NCBI GenBank assembly: GCA_018667995.1
Contig: JABIQT010000975.1
Coordinates: forward strand, 1 to 10,268
Direction: 5' to 3'
Length of the DNA stretch: 10,268 nt
Source: Candidatus Latescibacterota bacterium
GTDB taxonomy: Bacteria > JAAXHH01 > JABIQT01
Below are positions 1 through 7,921 of the stretch, piece after piece. A program made the translations under genes and the position numbers. The notes below the pieces were generated by a model, which ran no database searches, was not told the DNA's origin, and saw only the letters and a list, made by a program, of their open reading frames with translations. Every line of letters begins with the position of its first letter. Position 1 is the first letter of the stretch.

Positions 1-884
1 AGTGCCCGACCATAGGAAAAGCTTAGCTGCCACGGAAGGTTATCGAACCTGGCGTTCATGGCATTCAGGTGGGCCGTAGCCTGTTCCGAGGTCTGTCCCC
101 CCGAGAGAAAAGCTATGCCGGGGACAGCTGAGGGCACGGTTCTCTCAAAGCAGTGAACTGTGCGATCAGCGACGTCTTCTGTGGAGGCTTTCTGCTGACA
201 CGAGGCTCCGGAGATTACCATGCTTGGTTTAAGGATCATACCTTCAAGACGGACACGATGCTCAGCCAAGGCGATGAAAACCTGCCGTAGCGTTGCCTCG
301 GTCACCTCGTCGCAGCGATCGATGTCGTGTTCGCCATCCAGCAAGACCTCTGGTTCCACGATGGGTACGATAGCGGCTTCCTGACAGAGGGCGGCATAGC
401 GTGCCAGCGCGTGCGCGTTTGCGTCGAGCCCAAACGCTGATGGAATACCGTCACCTATGTTGATTACTGCACGCCATTTGGCAAATCTGGCACCCAGATC
501 GTAATATTCGGACAGACGCTCACGCAGGCCATCGAGTCCCTGCGTGACCTGATCGCCCGGAAAGCCAGCAAGGTCTGACAGACCTCCGTCTACTTTGATA
601 CCGGGGATGATGCCTTTCTTCGCGAGTAATTCCGGAAACGGCGTACCATCCAGTCCCGATTGTCGGATGGTTTCATCAAATAGTATTACACCGCTCACAA
701 ACTGTTCAATACCAGGTGTGGTGAAGAGCATATCCCGGTACTTCCTATGATTCTCTGGGGTTGATTCTGTCTCGATCGTCTTGAATCGCTTTGCTATGGT
801 GCCGGAACTCTCGTCTGCCGCGAGGATGCCTTTCCCGTTGGCGACCATGGCACGCGCTACTTCGTCAATTTTAGACTTGGACAT
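1..884 (-). CDS. Class I fructose-bisphosphate aldolase, C-terminus cut by window edge
   Basis: This cytoplasmic enzyme reversibly cleaves fructose 1,6-bisphosphate to dihydroxyacetone phosphate and glyceraldehyde 3-phosphate through a Schiff base, without metal. About 294 residues are visible of the 330-360 usual for the family, so the last 40 or so, including the C-terminal tail, lie outside the window. The family signature ILAADESSGTIAKRF is at residues 20-34. By alignment with muscle aldolase, D24, K97, K136 (in KWRAVINI), E177, E179 and the Schiff-base lysine K219 (in LKPSMV) are all present, as are the phosphate-binding SGGQ at 261-264 and R293. This is the eukaryote-type class I family, not the DhnA or class II type. 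The ATG at 884 is chosen because an AAGGAG lies 11 bases upstream and the reading starts just before the conserved N-terminal helix. The gene diverges from the kinase-transketolase operon, which fits a shared role in sugar phosphate metabolism. I am very sure of the family. Confidence 0.96.
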   Translation of the reverse strand, partial: MSKSKIDEVARAMVANGKGILAADESSGTIAKRFKTIETESTPENHRKYRDMLFTTPGIEQFVSGVILFDETIRQSGLDGTPFPELLAKKGIIPGIKVDGGLSDLAGFPGDQVTQGLDGLRERLSEYYDLGARFAKWRAVINIGDGIPSAFGLDANAHALARYAALCQEAAIVPIVEPEVLLDGEHDIDRCDEVTEATLRQVFIALAEHRVRLEGMILKPSMVISGASCQQKASTEDVADRTVHCFERTVPSAVPGIAFLSGGQTSEQATAHLNAMNARFDNLPWQLSFSYGRA

Positions 885-925
885 CTCTGTTGCCTCTCCT
901 TAATCCCCACGTCGTCTTGGGCCGT

Positions 926-960
926 TGCTAAAGGTTGAATAAAAACGATGCTAAAGATTG
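926..960. repeat. 12-bp direct repeat in the aldolase upstream region
   Basis: TGCTAAAGGTTG (926-937) and TGCTAAAGATTG (949-960) differ at one base and start 23 bp apart, about two helical turns, so both copies would face the same side of the helix. They lie 42-76 bp upstream of the aldolase start codon, where an operator would be expected. The right copy overlaps a 13-bp motif that recurs upstream of the phosphatase-like gene at 7728-7740. That this is a regulator site is inference. Confidence 0.35.
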
Positions 961-1002
961 TTGAAGGCACGGGTTACGTCAAGCGAAAACCTTTGATTTT
1001 GC

Positions 1003-1031
1003 TTGTACTTCCCCGGACCGAATGGTATACT
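1003..1031 (+). promoter_or_regulatory. Predicted sigma70-type promoter for the kinase-transketolase operon
   Basis: A good -10 hexamer TATACT (1026-1031) is preceded, at exactly 17 bases, by TTGTAC (1003-1008), which shares only the TTG with the -35 consensus. Transcription would start near 1038, leaving a leader of roughly 55 nt before the kinase ATG. It is the best promoter-like match in the divergent region, but it rests on hexamer reading alone. Confidence 0.4.
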
Positions 1032-1063
1032 CTCCGCCGGTGTTTTATCCAAATTTCCACGGC

Positions 1064-1075
1064 TGTTATGTAACA
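1064..1075. repeat. Short perfect inverted repeat just upstream of the kinase start
   Basis: TGTTA-TG-TAACA is a perfect 5-bp inverted repeat with a 2-base centre, 17-28 bp before the kinase ATG and downstream of the predicted promoter. It could be a repressor half-site pair. A 10-bp match in AT-rich DNA can also arise by chance. Confidence 0.2.
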
Positions 1076-1091
1076 TTTTACGGGTCCAATT

Positions 1092-2573
1092 ATGGTAAAT
1101 GTATCTTCCCCCGATGCGTCAATTCTGGCCATAGATATTGGCACCTCGTCTATTCGTGCCATAGCCTATAATACAGCGGGCGAACCGGTGGGCTTTGACG
1201 TTCGGCTCCCTTATTCTATGGATACAACGCATGATGGTGGTGTAGAGATAGACGCCGATCGTTTACTGGATACGCTGTGTCGTGTTCTTGACCGAGTTAT
1301 TTCGCAGCACGGGTCCGACATGAACAGTGTTTCAGCAGTAGGAATGTCTACATTCTGGCACAACCTGGTTGGTGTCGGAGGAGATGGACTGCCGGTGACA
1401 CCATTAATCAGCTGGGCAGATACCCGTCCCGCTTCGGTCATAGGGGCGTTGAGAGAACGGCTCGATGAGGAGGCCACCCATGCCAGAACCGGATGTATCC
1501 TGCACCCAAGTTATCTACCAGCCAAGGTGCTATGGTTTGCCCAGGAACAGGCCTCAGTTTTTGAGTCGGTCAAGCGTTGGATGTCCATTGGCGAATATAT
1601 CATGTTTCGATTGTTCGGAACCGCAAAATGTAGCGTTTCTATGGCATCTGGTACTGGTCTGCTGAATGCCCATACATGCCAATGGGACGCAGATACGCTC
1701 GATCAACTCCCCATAGACGAGGAGCACCTTTCAGAGATAACGGATCTTGAGTCACCGTCCATCGGTCTGAAGTCTGAGTATGCCAACCGATGGCCCCAAT
1801 TAGACGACGTTCCCTGGTGGCCGGCACTGGGCGATGGTGCCTGCTCCAATATAGGCAGCGGCTGTGTTTCAGCGGACCGAACGGCACTCATGGTGGGCAC
1901 CTCGGGGGCCATGCGCGTGATGTTGTCGGAGGAGGTGTTCGACATTCCCGAAGGGCTCTGGTGCTATCGCGCGGACGATCGTAGGATTCTACTGGGCGGC
2001 GCCCTCAGCAACGGGGGCAATGTCTACAGCTGGATGCGCGAGACACTTCAACTTGAATCACAGGAAGCCATCGAACATGCGCTGGTACATACCGAGCCGG
2101 TTACCCACGGGCTTACGGTGCTTCCATTCTGGGCCGGAGAGCGAAGTCCCGGCTGGCATGCTTCCGCAAGAGCTACTATCACGGGGCTTACCCTGCATTC
2201 GACTCCCATGGATATACTCCGCTCCGGTCTCGAAGCTACGGCCTACTGCTTTGCCTCCATCTACGAAAGATTGGAGACCATAAACACGGAGGGACACGAG
2301 ATCATTGCATCAGGAGCTGGGTTGCTGCAGTCTCCAGCGTGGATGCAGATGATGGCCGACGTGCTCGGAAAACCCGTGGTCGCTTCGGCCATTCCAGAAG
2401 CATCCAGCAGGGGTGTTGCACTGCTTGTTCTCGAATCTTCCGGCGTTCTGAATGATCTATCTGATGCCCCCGTGCCGCTATCCGAGACCTTTCAGCCGGA
2501 TAGTCGGAGACACAGGCTATATCATGAAGCAATGGCGCAGCAGCAGGCGCTTTACGATGAGCTGATTAGCTGA
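1092..2573 (+). CDS. FGGY-family carbohydrate kinase, gluconokinase-like
   Basis: Sugar kinase of the FGGY family (493 aa, normal length) that phosphorylates a sugar or sugar acid with ATP in the cytoplasm. The N-terminal phosphate-binding motif is DIGTSS (15-20). WADTR (108-112) and the RTG...HP stretch around 132-140, followed by a [12 protein letters not shown] segment, resemble GntK-type gluconokinases more than xylulokinase or glycerol kinase. The C-terminal domain has the catalytic-base motif GDGA with D248, the GTSGA motif at 269-273, GGALSNGGN at 302-310, and the ATP-site ASGAG at 406-410. Gluconate is therefore the preferred substrate guess, giving 6-phosphogluconate that could feed the pentose phosphate pathway of the neighbouring transketolase; xylulose or another polyol remains possible. 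The ATG at 1092 lacks a clear Shine-Dalgarno site, unlike its neighbours. An ATG at 1069 in another frame is immediately followed by a stop. Transketolase follows 52 bases downstream. Confidence 0.9.
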   Translation: MVNVSSPDASILAIDIGTSSIRAIAYNTAGEPVGFDVRLPYSMDTTHDGGVEIDADRLLDTLCRVLDRVISQHGSDMNSVSAVGMSTFWHNLVGVGGDGLPVTPLISWADTRPASVIGALRERLDEEATHARTGCILHPSYLPAKVLWFAQEQASVFESVKRWMSIGEYIMFRLFGTAKCSVSMASGTGLLNAHTCQWDADTLDQLPIDEEHLSEITDLESPSIGLKSEYANRWPQLDDVPWWPALGDGACSNIGSGCVSADRTALMVGTSGAMRVMLSEEVFDIPEGLWCYRADDRRILLGGALSNGGNVYSWMRETLQLESQEAIEHALVHTEPVTHGLTVLPFWAGERSPGWHASARATITGLTLHSTPMDILRSGLEATAYCFASIYERLETINTEGHEIIASGAGLLQSPAWMQMMADVLGKPVVASAIPEASSRGVALLVLESSGVLNDLSDAPVPLSETFQPDSRRHRLYHEAMAQQQALYDELIS

Positions 2574-2612
2574 GATAATAGCATTTTCACAAGGCATTTG
2601 TTCGTACAATCC

Positions 2613-2618
2613 AAGGAG
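2613..2618 (+). promoter_or_regulatory. Shine-Dalgarno site fixing the GTG start of transketolase
   Basis: AAGGAG sits 7 bases before the GTG at 2626. It supports a GTG start here, since no ATG exists at a suitable place before the conserved N-terminal helix. It also shows that the gene is translated independently of the kinase, whose stop lies 40 bases upstream. Confidence 0.8.
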
Positions 2619-2625
2619 AACATTC

Positions 2626-4635
2626 GTGTCGAAACACAGTCAGGATCTGGACACTCTGTGTGTAAATACTGTAAGAATGCTCGCGGTAGACGCCGTGGAG
2701 AAAGCCACTTGTGGGCACCCGGGAATGCCCATGGAAGGCGCGCCATTGGCCCACTTGCTGTGGACCCGGCATATGAAGTATAATCCCAGGAATCCTGACT
2801 GGTCGGATAGAGACCGTTTTGTTTTGTCTGCTGGACATGGATCTATGCTGCTTTACGGAATGTTACACCTCAGCGGCTACGATCTTTCTTTGGACGACTT
2901 GAAGAACTTCCGCCAATGGGAAAGTCTGACACCGGGGCATCCAGAATATCGGTTGACCCCAGGCGTGGAGACTACGACGGGGCCGCTGGGCCAGGGGGTC
3001 GCCACCGCAGTGGGCATGGCCATGGCGGAAGCTCATCTGGCAGCACGCTACAATAACCCCGATCACGAGATCGTAGATCATCACACATACGTGATTGCCA
3101 GTGACGGCGATCTCATGGAGGGTGTCGCGTCTGAGGCTTGCTCGATGGCTGGGCATCTTGGGCTGGGGAAACTGATCGTGTTCTATATGGACAACCATAT
3201 TACCATAGAGGGCGATACGGATCTGGCGTTCACGGAAAATGTGGGCCTGCGATTCGATGCCTATGATTGGCATGTGCAACGTGTGATCGACGGAAACGAT
3301 ATTGAATTACTTGATGCGGCTATCCACACGGCAAAAGGAATTAAAGACAAACCGTCTCTCGTGATCTGCAGAACCACTATCGGCTACGGGAGCCCGAACA
3401 AATCCGGTACTTCGAAGGCACATGGCGAGAAGCTCGGAGCTGACGAGGTAGCTCTGACAAAGCAGAACCTAAAATGGCCAGAGGAGCCCACTTTCCATGT
3501 GCCAGACGCGGTTCGAGAGCATTACAAATCTACCGTCTCACGAGGTGCCGAGGTGGAAGCCACATGGACCGCGAACTACCAGTCCTACGCTACCGCACAT
3601 CCTGACCTGACAGCACAGTGGAATCGCGAAATGAGTGGAGAATTGCCCTCTGGCTGGGACGAATCCCTTCCGACATTTACTCCTGACAGCGGCAGTATGG
3701 CCACGCGGTCCGCTTCTGGAGAGGTCCTCAACGCCATCGCGCCCACTGTTCAGAATCTCTTTGGCGGATCGGCCGATCTGGCGGGATCGAATAACACCAA
3801 TCTGGACGCCTATGGTGATTTTGCCGTCGGATCATACCACGAGCGCAACCTACATTTTGGGGTTCGAGAACATGCCATGGCTTCGGCACTGAATGGCATG
3901 ATGGTGCATGGTGGTATTATCGGATACGGAGGCACATTCCTGGTATTCTCCGATTACATGCGGCCAGCAATTCGTCTTGCAGCATTGATGGAGATCGACC
4001 CCATCTACGTCTTCACCCACGAGAGCATTGGACTCGGGGAGGACGGGCCGACGCATCAACCCGTTGAACATTACGCCGCGCTGAGAGCCATTCCAAATGT
4101 GACCGTGATCCGCCCATCAGATGCGACAGAAACCGTCGAAGCATGGCGTATGGCGTTGGAGAACAGCGGAGGTCCTACGGCACTTCTGCTCACGCGTCAG
4201 AAGATGCCGATAATTGATCGCTCGGTTCTGCCTTCGGCCGCTGGACTGCGCCGAGGAGCATATGTCTTGTTGGAAGCGGGAAATGGAAAGCCGGATATTA
4301 TCCTCATAGCCTCTGGGTCCGAGGTCCATGTTGCTCTCGATGCACAGGCGGAACTGGAGTCCGAGGGAATTGCTGCTCGCGTCGTGAGTATGCCTATCTG
4401 GGAGCTATTCGACAAGCAATCGCCCGAGTACCGCGAGCAGGTTTTGCCATCAGGAATTTCAGCACGGTTAGCCATCGAAGCCGGCGTGACGCTTGGATGG
4501 GAACGGTACGTGGGCTTGAAGGGAAAAACCATCGGTCTCGACAGATTCGGCGCTTCCGCACCTGTGGAGGTTCTGATGGACCGATTTGGTTTCACAGTTT
4601 CCAATACCGTGGCGCAGGCCAAGTCCCTTCTCTAA
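2626..4635 (+). CDS. tkt: Transketolase, full length
   Basis: Thiamine diphosphate enzyme that moves two-carbon ketol units between sugar phosphates (xylulose 5-phosphate donor; ribose 5-phosphate or erythrose 4-phosphate acceptor), joining the pentose phosphate pathway to glycolysis. At 669 aa it has the normal length. The N-terminal PP domain carries H31 in CGHPGMP (usually SGHPG or NGHPG), H71 in SAGHGS, H105 in PGHPE and [12 protein letters not shown]. The cofactor and Mg site is D160 in SDGDLMEG with N190 in DNHITIEG. The Pyr domain has the catalytic glutamate E415 in GVREHAM and H477 in GEDGPTHQP. The C-terminal domain ends in [10 protein letters not shown], as in typical tkt products. 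All residues needed for activity are present. The start is GTG with a strong AAGGAG. It lies between the sugar kinase (52 bases before) and the propeller gene (20 bases after), so an operon is likely. Family and function are very secure. Confidence 0.98.
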   Translation: MSKHSQDLDTLCVNTVRMLAVDAVEKATCGHPGMPMEGAPLAHLLWTRHMKYNPRNPDWSDRDRFVLSAGHGSMLLYGMLHLSGYDLSLDDLKNFRQWESLTPGHPEYRLTPGVETTTGPLGQGVATAVGMAMAEAHLAARYNNPDHEIVDHHTYVIASDGDLMEGVASEACSMAGHLGLGKLIVFYMDNHITIEGDTDLAFTENVGLRFDAYDWHVQRVIDGNDIELLDAAIHTAKGIKDKPSLVICRTTIGYGSPNKSGTSKAHGEKLGADEVALTKQNLKWPEEPTFHVPDAVREHYKSTVSRGAEVEATWTANYQSYATAHPDLTAQWNREMSGELPSGWDESLPTFTPDSGSMATRSASGEVLNAIAPTVQNLFGGSADLAGSNNTNLDAYGDFAVGSYHERNLHFGVREHAMASALNGMMVHGGIIGYGGTFLVFSDYMRPAIRLAALMEIDPIYVFTHESIGLGEDGPTHQPVEHYAALRAIPNVTVIRPSDATETVEAWRMALENSGGPTALLLTRQKMPIIDRSVLPSAAGLRRGAYVLLEAGNGKPDIILIASGSEVHVALDAQAELESEGIAARVVSMPIWELFDKQSPEYREQVLPSGISARLAIEAGVTLGWERYVGLKGKTIGLDRFGASAPVEVLMDRFGFTVSNTVAQAKSLL

Positions 4636-4655
4636 ATCCCGGAAGTCAGGTTTGA

Positions 4656-6521
4656 ATGACCAAGCGCGCGAGGAAGCGCCGACCAAAGCGGAAAAAGATC
4701 TCAGGAGACGTCAAGAGGCCCCATAAGCCAACGCCGGCGATCGCTCCTCCTCCTTTGCCTTCAGCTGTCTCCCTATCCGCCACCGGACGAACACCGATCC
4801 AGAGGCTCTGGGGCATGTTGCTATTGTCTTTCGGCAGTGGTATCGGGATCTTCTGGTTGGTTTCCTTCATCTGGTTCCAGACTCCCCAACCCCCTGTTCG
4901 AGAATTCCAGCTCCAGATACCAGGCAAAGTTCCCTCGGGACGATCTGCCGTGGTTTCTCCTGATGGTTCGACCATAGCCTATGTATCGGATACCAGACTT
5001 TGGCTTCGCCCACTCGATAATACAGATGCGACACCCGTTCCGGGAAGCAATGGCGCCGTCCTGCCGTTCTGGTCTTCGGATAGCGATAGTATAGCGTTCT
5101 TCAACAGCAGATCGGGGTCGCTGCAGGTTGCCGACATGTCTGGTGAACCTGCACGGATCCGTTGTAACCTGCCCGCTAGAGGTGTCTATGGTGGGGGGAG
5201 CTGGACCGCAGACGGGACCATTCTATTCAGCCAGGGCCCACTGGGGCTCTATTCCCTTGCGGCTGATAGCGATGAACCAGAGCCATTGGTCCTCGCTGCC
5301 GAGGGTGATGCCGGCTTTTATGCGCCCCATGTCATGCCCGATGGGGCGTCAGTACTGTTCAGTGTTTGGAAGAAAGATGGCCTCTGGCAGATTGAGATGC
5401 TGTCTGATGGAAAGCGAACCATCGTAATTGATGCCTCTCCCGGCGAGATTGTTACGGGTCCGGTCTACTCACCGACCGGGCACATCCTGTACAACCGTGT
5501 CCATGGTAATGGCGAGGGTATCTGGGCGGTGCCCTTTGCCAAAGACGAGCGTGCCGTAGAGAAAACAGCGTTTCAAGTAGCTGGCCGTGGAGGATGGCCC
5601 AGTATAGCTGCCGGTAACATGTTAATCTATACGCGTACTGAGCAGGAGATACAACAGCAAATGACCTGGCTGAGCCGCGACGGTAAGTTCCTCGGCCCTG
5701 TTGGCAAATTCCAGGTTTCCATAGCTTCGCCCGCGATCTCACCCGACGATGAACATATTGCCGTATCGGGACTGGACGGTGGAATCTGGGACATCTGGAC
5801 CCATGAGGTATCGCAGGGCTCCAAGACGAGGTTGACTTTCGACGAGTCTCCGGGAACTAGCCCCGCATGGTCATCAGGGGGAGACCAGATCGCTTTCGTA
5901 ACGGATTCAGGTGATTCGTCAGTCATACAGGTCATATCAACGGACGGTTCCAGCAAGATGAAGAAGATACTGAGTACTGCGGTAGGTGATCTTTCACCAA
6001 CCTGGTCGAGAGATGGATACTACATGGTATATGAGGATTCAGGTGATTCCACTGGTATTCCTGATCTCTGGTATCTGGCGTTAAAGGAAAGCGGTATTCC
6101 CGTACAGTTGACCGCGACTCCCCATTCCGAGGCGCAACCGCAGTTTTCACCAGATGGGCGTTACCTGGCCTATCAGTCTGACGAATCTGGCAGTTGGGAA
6201 GTCTACGTCGTGCCGTTTCCTGAAGGGACGAATCCACGGAGGGTAAGTGGGCGCGGCGGCATTCAGCCGAGATGGAGCTATTGGAGTGAGGAGCTCTTCT
6301 ACATACGGGGAAACAGCATGATGGCCGCACCAATCCGATCCGGGAGGAAGTTTCGGATTCTCGGACCGCCGGTACGGTTGTTCAGATGGGATTTTGAAAG
6401 ATATGGTCCCACGGAACGCTCCTACGACGTCACGTCGGACGGTCAACGTTTTCTAGTCGTGGGTGATGATGTCAATACCGTTGAAACGAGCATCGTCGTC
6501 GTAGAAAACTGGTCGCGATAG
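4656..6521 (+). CDS. Membrane-anchored PD40 beta-propeller protein (TolB/WD40-like), no kinase domain
   Basis: A 621-aa protein with three parts. Residues 1-50 are a strongly basic, proline-rich tail (KRARKRRPKRKK near the start). Residues 51-74 form one hydrophobic membrane segment. The rest, about 545 residues, is made of PD40-type repeats. Clear repeat cores are SPDG (101-104), WSSDSDSIAF (139-148), TADG, MPDG (227-230), SPDD (362-365), SRDG and SPDGRYLAY (498-506). Positive charge before the helix predicts the tail inside and the propeller outside. The sequence resembles the C-terminal propeller of bacterial Ser/Thr kinase receptors common in Acidobacteriota, including the closing VVVENW segment, but here the kinase domain is absent. 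Such propellers usually bind proteins or ligands; the partner is unknown. The start is the ATG at 4656, with GGAAG 10 bases upstream, 20 bases after transketolase, which suggests co-transcription. Residues 417-421 and 461-465 repeat the pentapeptide DSGDS one blade apart. Confidence 0.85.
   Translation: MTKRARKRRPKRKKISGDVKRPHKPTPAIAPPPLPSAVSLSATGRTPIQRLWGMLLLSFGSGIGIFWLVSFIWFQTPQPPVREFQLQIPGKVPSGRSAVVSPDGSTIAYVSDTRLWLRPLDNTDATPVPGSNGAVLPFWSSDSDSIAFFNSRSGSLQVADMSGEPARIRCNLPARGVYGGGSWTADGTILFSQGPLGLYSLAADSDEPEPLVLAAEGDAGFYAPHVMPDGASVLFSVWKKDGLWQIEMLSDGKRTIVIDASPGEIVTGPVYSPTGHILYNRVHGNGEGIWAVPFAKDERAVEKTAFQVAGRGGWPSIAAGNMLIYTRTEQEIQQQMTWLSRDGKFLGPVGKFQVSIASPAISPDDEHIAVSGLDGGIWDIWTHEVSQGSKTRLTFDESPGTSPAWSSGGDQIAFVTDSGDSSVIQVISTDGSSKMKKILSTAVGDLSPTWSRDGYYMVYEDSGDSTGIPDLWYLALKESGIPVQLTATPHSEAQPQFSPDGRYLAYQSDESGSWEVYVVPFPEGTNPRRVSGRGGIQPRWSYWSEELFYIRGNSMMAAPIRSGRKFRILGPPVRLFRWDFERYGPTERSYDVTSDGQRFLVVGDDVNTVETSIVVVENWSR
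5903..6049. repeat. 15-bp direct repeat inside the propeller gene, one blade apart
   Basis: GGATTCAGGTGATTC occurs at 5903-5917 and again at 6035-6049. The offset of 132 bp is exactly 44 codons, the size of one propeller blade, and both copies read in frame as DSGDS. This suggests a relatively recent duplication or gene conversion between adjacent blades. Confidence 0.6.
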
Positions 6522-6539
6522 GCATTCCCACAGTCCGGT

Positions 6540-7676
6540 CTATTGCTCCAGCAATACTTTATCGAAGAGATTCCCCTCGAAGTCTATGGCCTGAAGTTCC
6601 AGACGTGTCCCCGCAATAACCACCTGCACGAAATGCGGTCTTGCAATGGCGTGTGCCGTATGCCATGCTCGCTTGTGATGAAACCACTGCTGCATCGCCC
6701 CCGCGCCCCCTGCAACAACGTAGGTGATACCGGATTCGAGGTCTAAGGAGTCACGGCGGATTGGGTGGCTGCGTTCATAGGCTATGGTATGGGAGTTGAA
6801 TACAACCTGCACACCATATTGCTCCAGTATTGGACACAGGATACGCATCTCGTCCACCTGATAGTCCGCGGACACATAAGGTGGATAATGGAAGAAGACG
6901 ATCTTCCAGACAGCGTCTGTTTCTTTAAGACGCTCTGTGAGCATGTCGAATTGAGGGGCTCCTGGTTCAAAGGCGCCTTCGACGAGACGCGGCTTGCCGT
7001 CCACGTATTCAACAATCTGGGTACTATCCAGTCCCACGAATAATGCGTTACCGTATCTATAGCTGTAGTAGTTCTTTGGTTCCGGATAGTGGACGAATTT
7101 GTAGAACCAATCGGAATTCTCCTCGTGATTTCCCGGTACCAGATAGAACGGTGTGGTGGTCAAGAGATCTTGAGCCGGCGTGAAAAAATACCGATTCCAT
7201 TCGCTGTACTGAGAGCCCTTACATACAGAATCACCAACTACCATGAGAAAGTCAGGTCGATGAAGGCGAATCTGATGGAATACCTCCCTATTGTACGTGT
7301 CATTGCAGGTCCCCCCCGTCTCACTTGTCACAGCGAAACAGAAAGGTGTCTCCTCCACTACTGCTGTCTTCATGGGATAGACATCACTTTCACAGGATTC
7401 GCCGTTTTTCGATTTGGACGAGACCTGGTATAGATACGATGTCTCAGGCTCCAGACCGGAGATGGTGACACAGTGAACGCAGCTTGCGGCTCCGGGCCCT
7501 TCTATTGCCCGGACGGACGAATCCACTGGCAGAAATCGGCCTGTTCCCGTGGCATGTACCCGATGGGTCTCGTATACCGTGACAAGGCTACTGGCATCTG
7601 AAGATGTTTCCCACATCACGGTCATACTGTCATGGGTGGGCCACTGCAGATAGGGTTGTTTGATAAAGCTGAGCAT
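6540..7676 (-). CDS. Purple-acid-phosphatase-like metallophosphoesterase with altered active site
   Basis: A 378-aa two-domain protein of the purple acid phosphatase group. Residues 5-105 are the N-terminal fibronectin-like domain, beginning with the family hallmark KQPYLQWPTHDSMTVMW. Residues 110-375 are the calcineurin-like phosphoesterase domain. Expected motifs can be placed one by one: motif 1 (normally GDTG) is SETG, with E119 replacing Asp; motif 2 is GDSVC (148-152), with D149 kept but Cys152 in place of the iron-binding Tyr; motif 3 is PGNHE (181-185), intact; motif 4 is FFHYPPY, with H263 intact; motif 5 (normally GHDHNYER) is SHTIAYER (295-302), with H296 kept but Ile298 replacing the second His. 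Metal binding and activity are therefore likely changed or lost, and the substrate is unknown. No signal peptide is visible, so it should be cytoplasmic, whereas many relatives are exported. It contains several cysteines, including a C66-x2-C69 pair. The ATG at 7676 sits directly before the conserved start of the domain; its ribosome site (AGAGG) is weak. Confidence 0.85.
   Translation of the reverse strand: MLSFIKQPYLQWPTHDSMTVMWETSSDASSLVTVYETHRVHATGTGRFLPVDSSVRAIEGPGAASCVHCVTISGLEPETSYLYQVSSKSKNGESCESDVYPMKTAVVEETPFCFAVTSETGGTCNDTYNREVFHQIRLHRPDFLMVVGDSVCKGSQYSEWNRYFFTPAQDLLTTTPFYLVPGNHEENSDWFYKFVHYPEPKNYYSYRYGNALFVGLDSTQIVEYVDGKPRLVEGAFEPGAPQFDMLTERLKETDAVWKIVFFHYPPYVSADYQVDEMRILCPILEQYGVQVVFNSHTIAYERSHPIRRDSLDLESGITYVVAGGAGAMQQWFHHKRAWHTAHAIARPHFVQVVIAGTRLELQAIDFEGNLFDKVLLEQ
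6541..6556. repeat. Small inverted repeat at the convergent gene ends
   Basis: TATTGC-TCCA-GCAATA forms a 6-bp stem with a 4-base loop where the propeller gene and the phosphatase-like gene converge (18-bp gap). It overlaps the last codons and stop of the phosphatase-like gene. The stem is AT-rich and has no following T-run on either strand, so it is at best a weak bidirectional terminator. Confidence 0.25.
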
Positions 7677-7694
7677 ATGAAGAGGCCTCTATAG

Positions 7695-7729
7695 ATCATA
7701 CATACTCAAAACCAAAATCTCAGCGTCAA
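7695..7729 (-). promoter_or_regulatory. Weak candidate promoter for the phosphatase-like gene
   Basis: Read on the minus strand, TTGACG (7729-7724) resembles a -35 box and is followed by TATGTA and TATGAT (the latter at 7700-7695). The spacers are 19 and 23 bases, longer than the 17 expected, and the leader would be very short. A 10-bp palindrome AGAGGCCTCT (7681-7690) lies between this and the start codon. Confidence 0.2.
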
Positions 7730-7740
7730 AGATCGTTGAA
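7728..7740. promoter_or_regulatory. 13-bp motif also found upstream of the aldolase gene
   Basis: AAAGATCGTTGAA here matches AAAGATTGTTGAA at 953-965 in 12 of 13 positions. Both copies have the same orientation relative to the minus-strand gene they precede (52 bp before the phosphatase-like start, 69 bp before the aldolase start). A common regulator would explain it; chance is not excluded. Confidence 0.25.
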
Positions 7741-7797
7741 AGTACAGATCCGCGACTTGAAGTTTGATTCTGTAAATTGCGTCATCCAACCATCAAT

Positions 7798-7914
7798 CTA
7801 ACTTGTCAGATAGCGACCTCTCATGACGTCCCTCGTCAGTTTCTTCATGAACTGGGATCGTTGTCCGGGCAAATTCAGTTTGAGAAGCGCAGCGAGCGTG
7901 AAAACGAACGTCAT
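7798..7914 (-). CDS. Possible small ORF (38 aa) directly after the PHP gene
   Basis: An open frame begins with the ATG at 7914, 7 bases after the PHP stop codon, and ends with TAG. It contains KLNLPGQRSQFMKKLTRD and is basic (several Lys and Arg) after a short hydrophobic N-terminal stretch. The purine run GGGGAG before the ATG is only 1-2 bases away, too close for normal ribosome loading, though translational coupling to the PHP gene could compensate. I do not recognise the peptide. It may be a real small protein, a gene remnant or chance; chance is the most likely. Confidence 0.15.
   Translation of the reverse strand: MTFVFTLAALLKLNLPGQRSQFMKKLTRDVMRGRYLTS
7824..7838. repeat. Short inverted repeat downstream of the PHP gene
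   Basis: TGACG-TCCCT-CGTCA is a perfect 5-bp inverted repeat with a 5-base loop, about 85 bp beyond the PHP stop. No T-run follows on the minus strand, so it does not look like an intrinsic terminator. It is the only hairpin I can find in the 245-bp gap between the two minus-strand genes. Confidence 0.2.
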
Positions 7915-7921
7915 TCTCCCC

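Noticed and set aside
2863-3279. 138-aa minus-strand open frame inside transketolase
   Set aside because: It lies wholly antisense to highly conserved transketolase coding sequence and has no ribosome site or domain of its own.
6541-6556. Intrinsic terminator at the convergent gene ends
   Set aside because: The stem is short and AT-rich, and neither strand has a T-run after it; kept only as a low-confidence inverted repeat.
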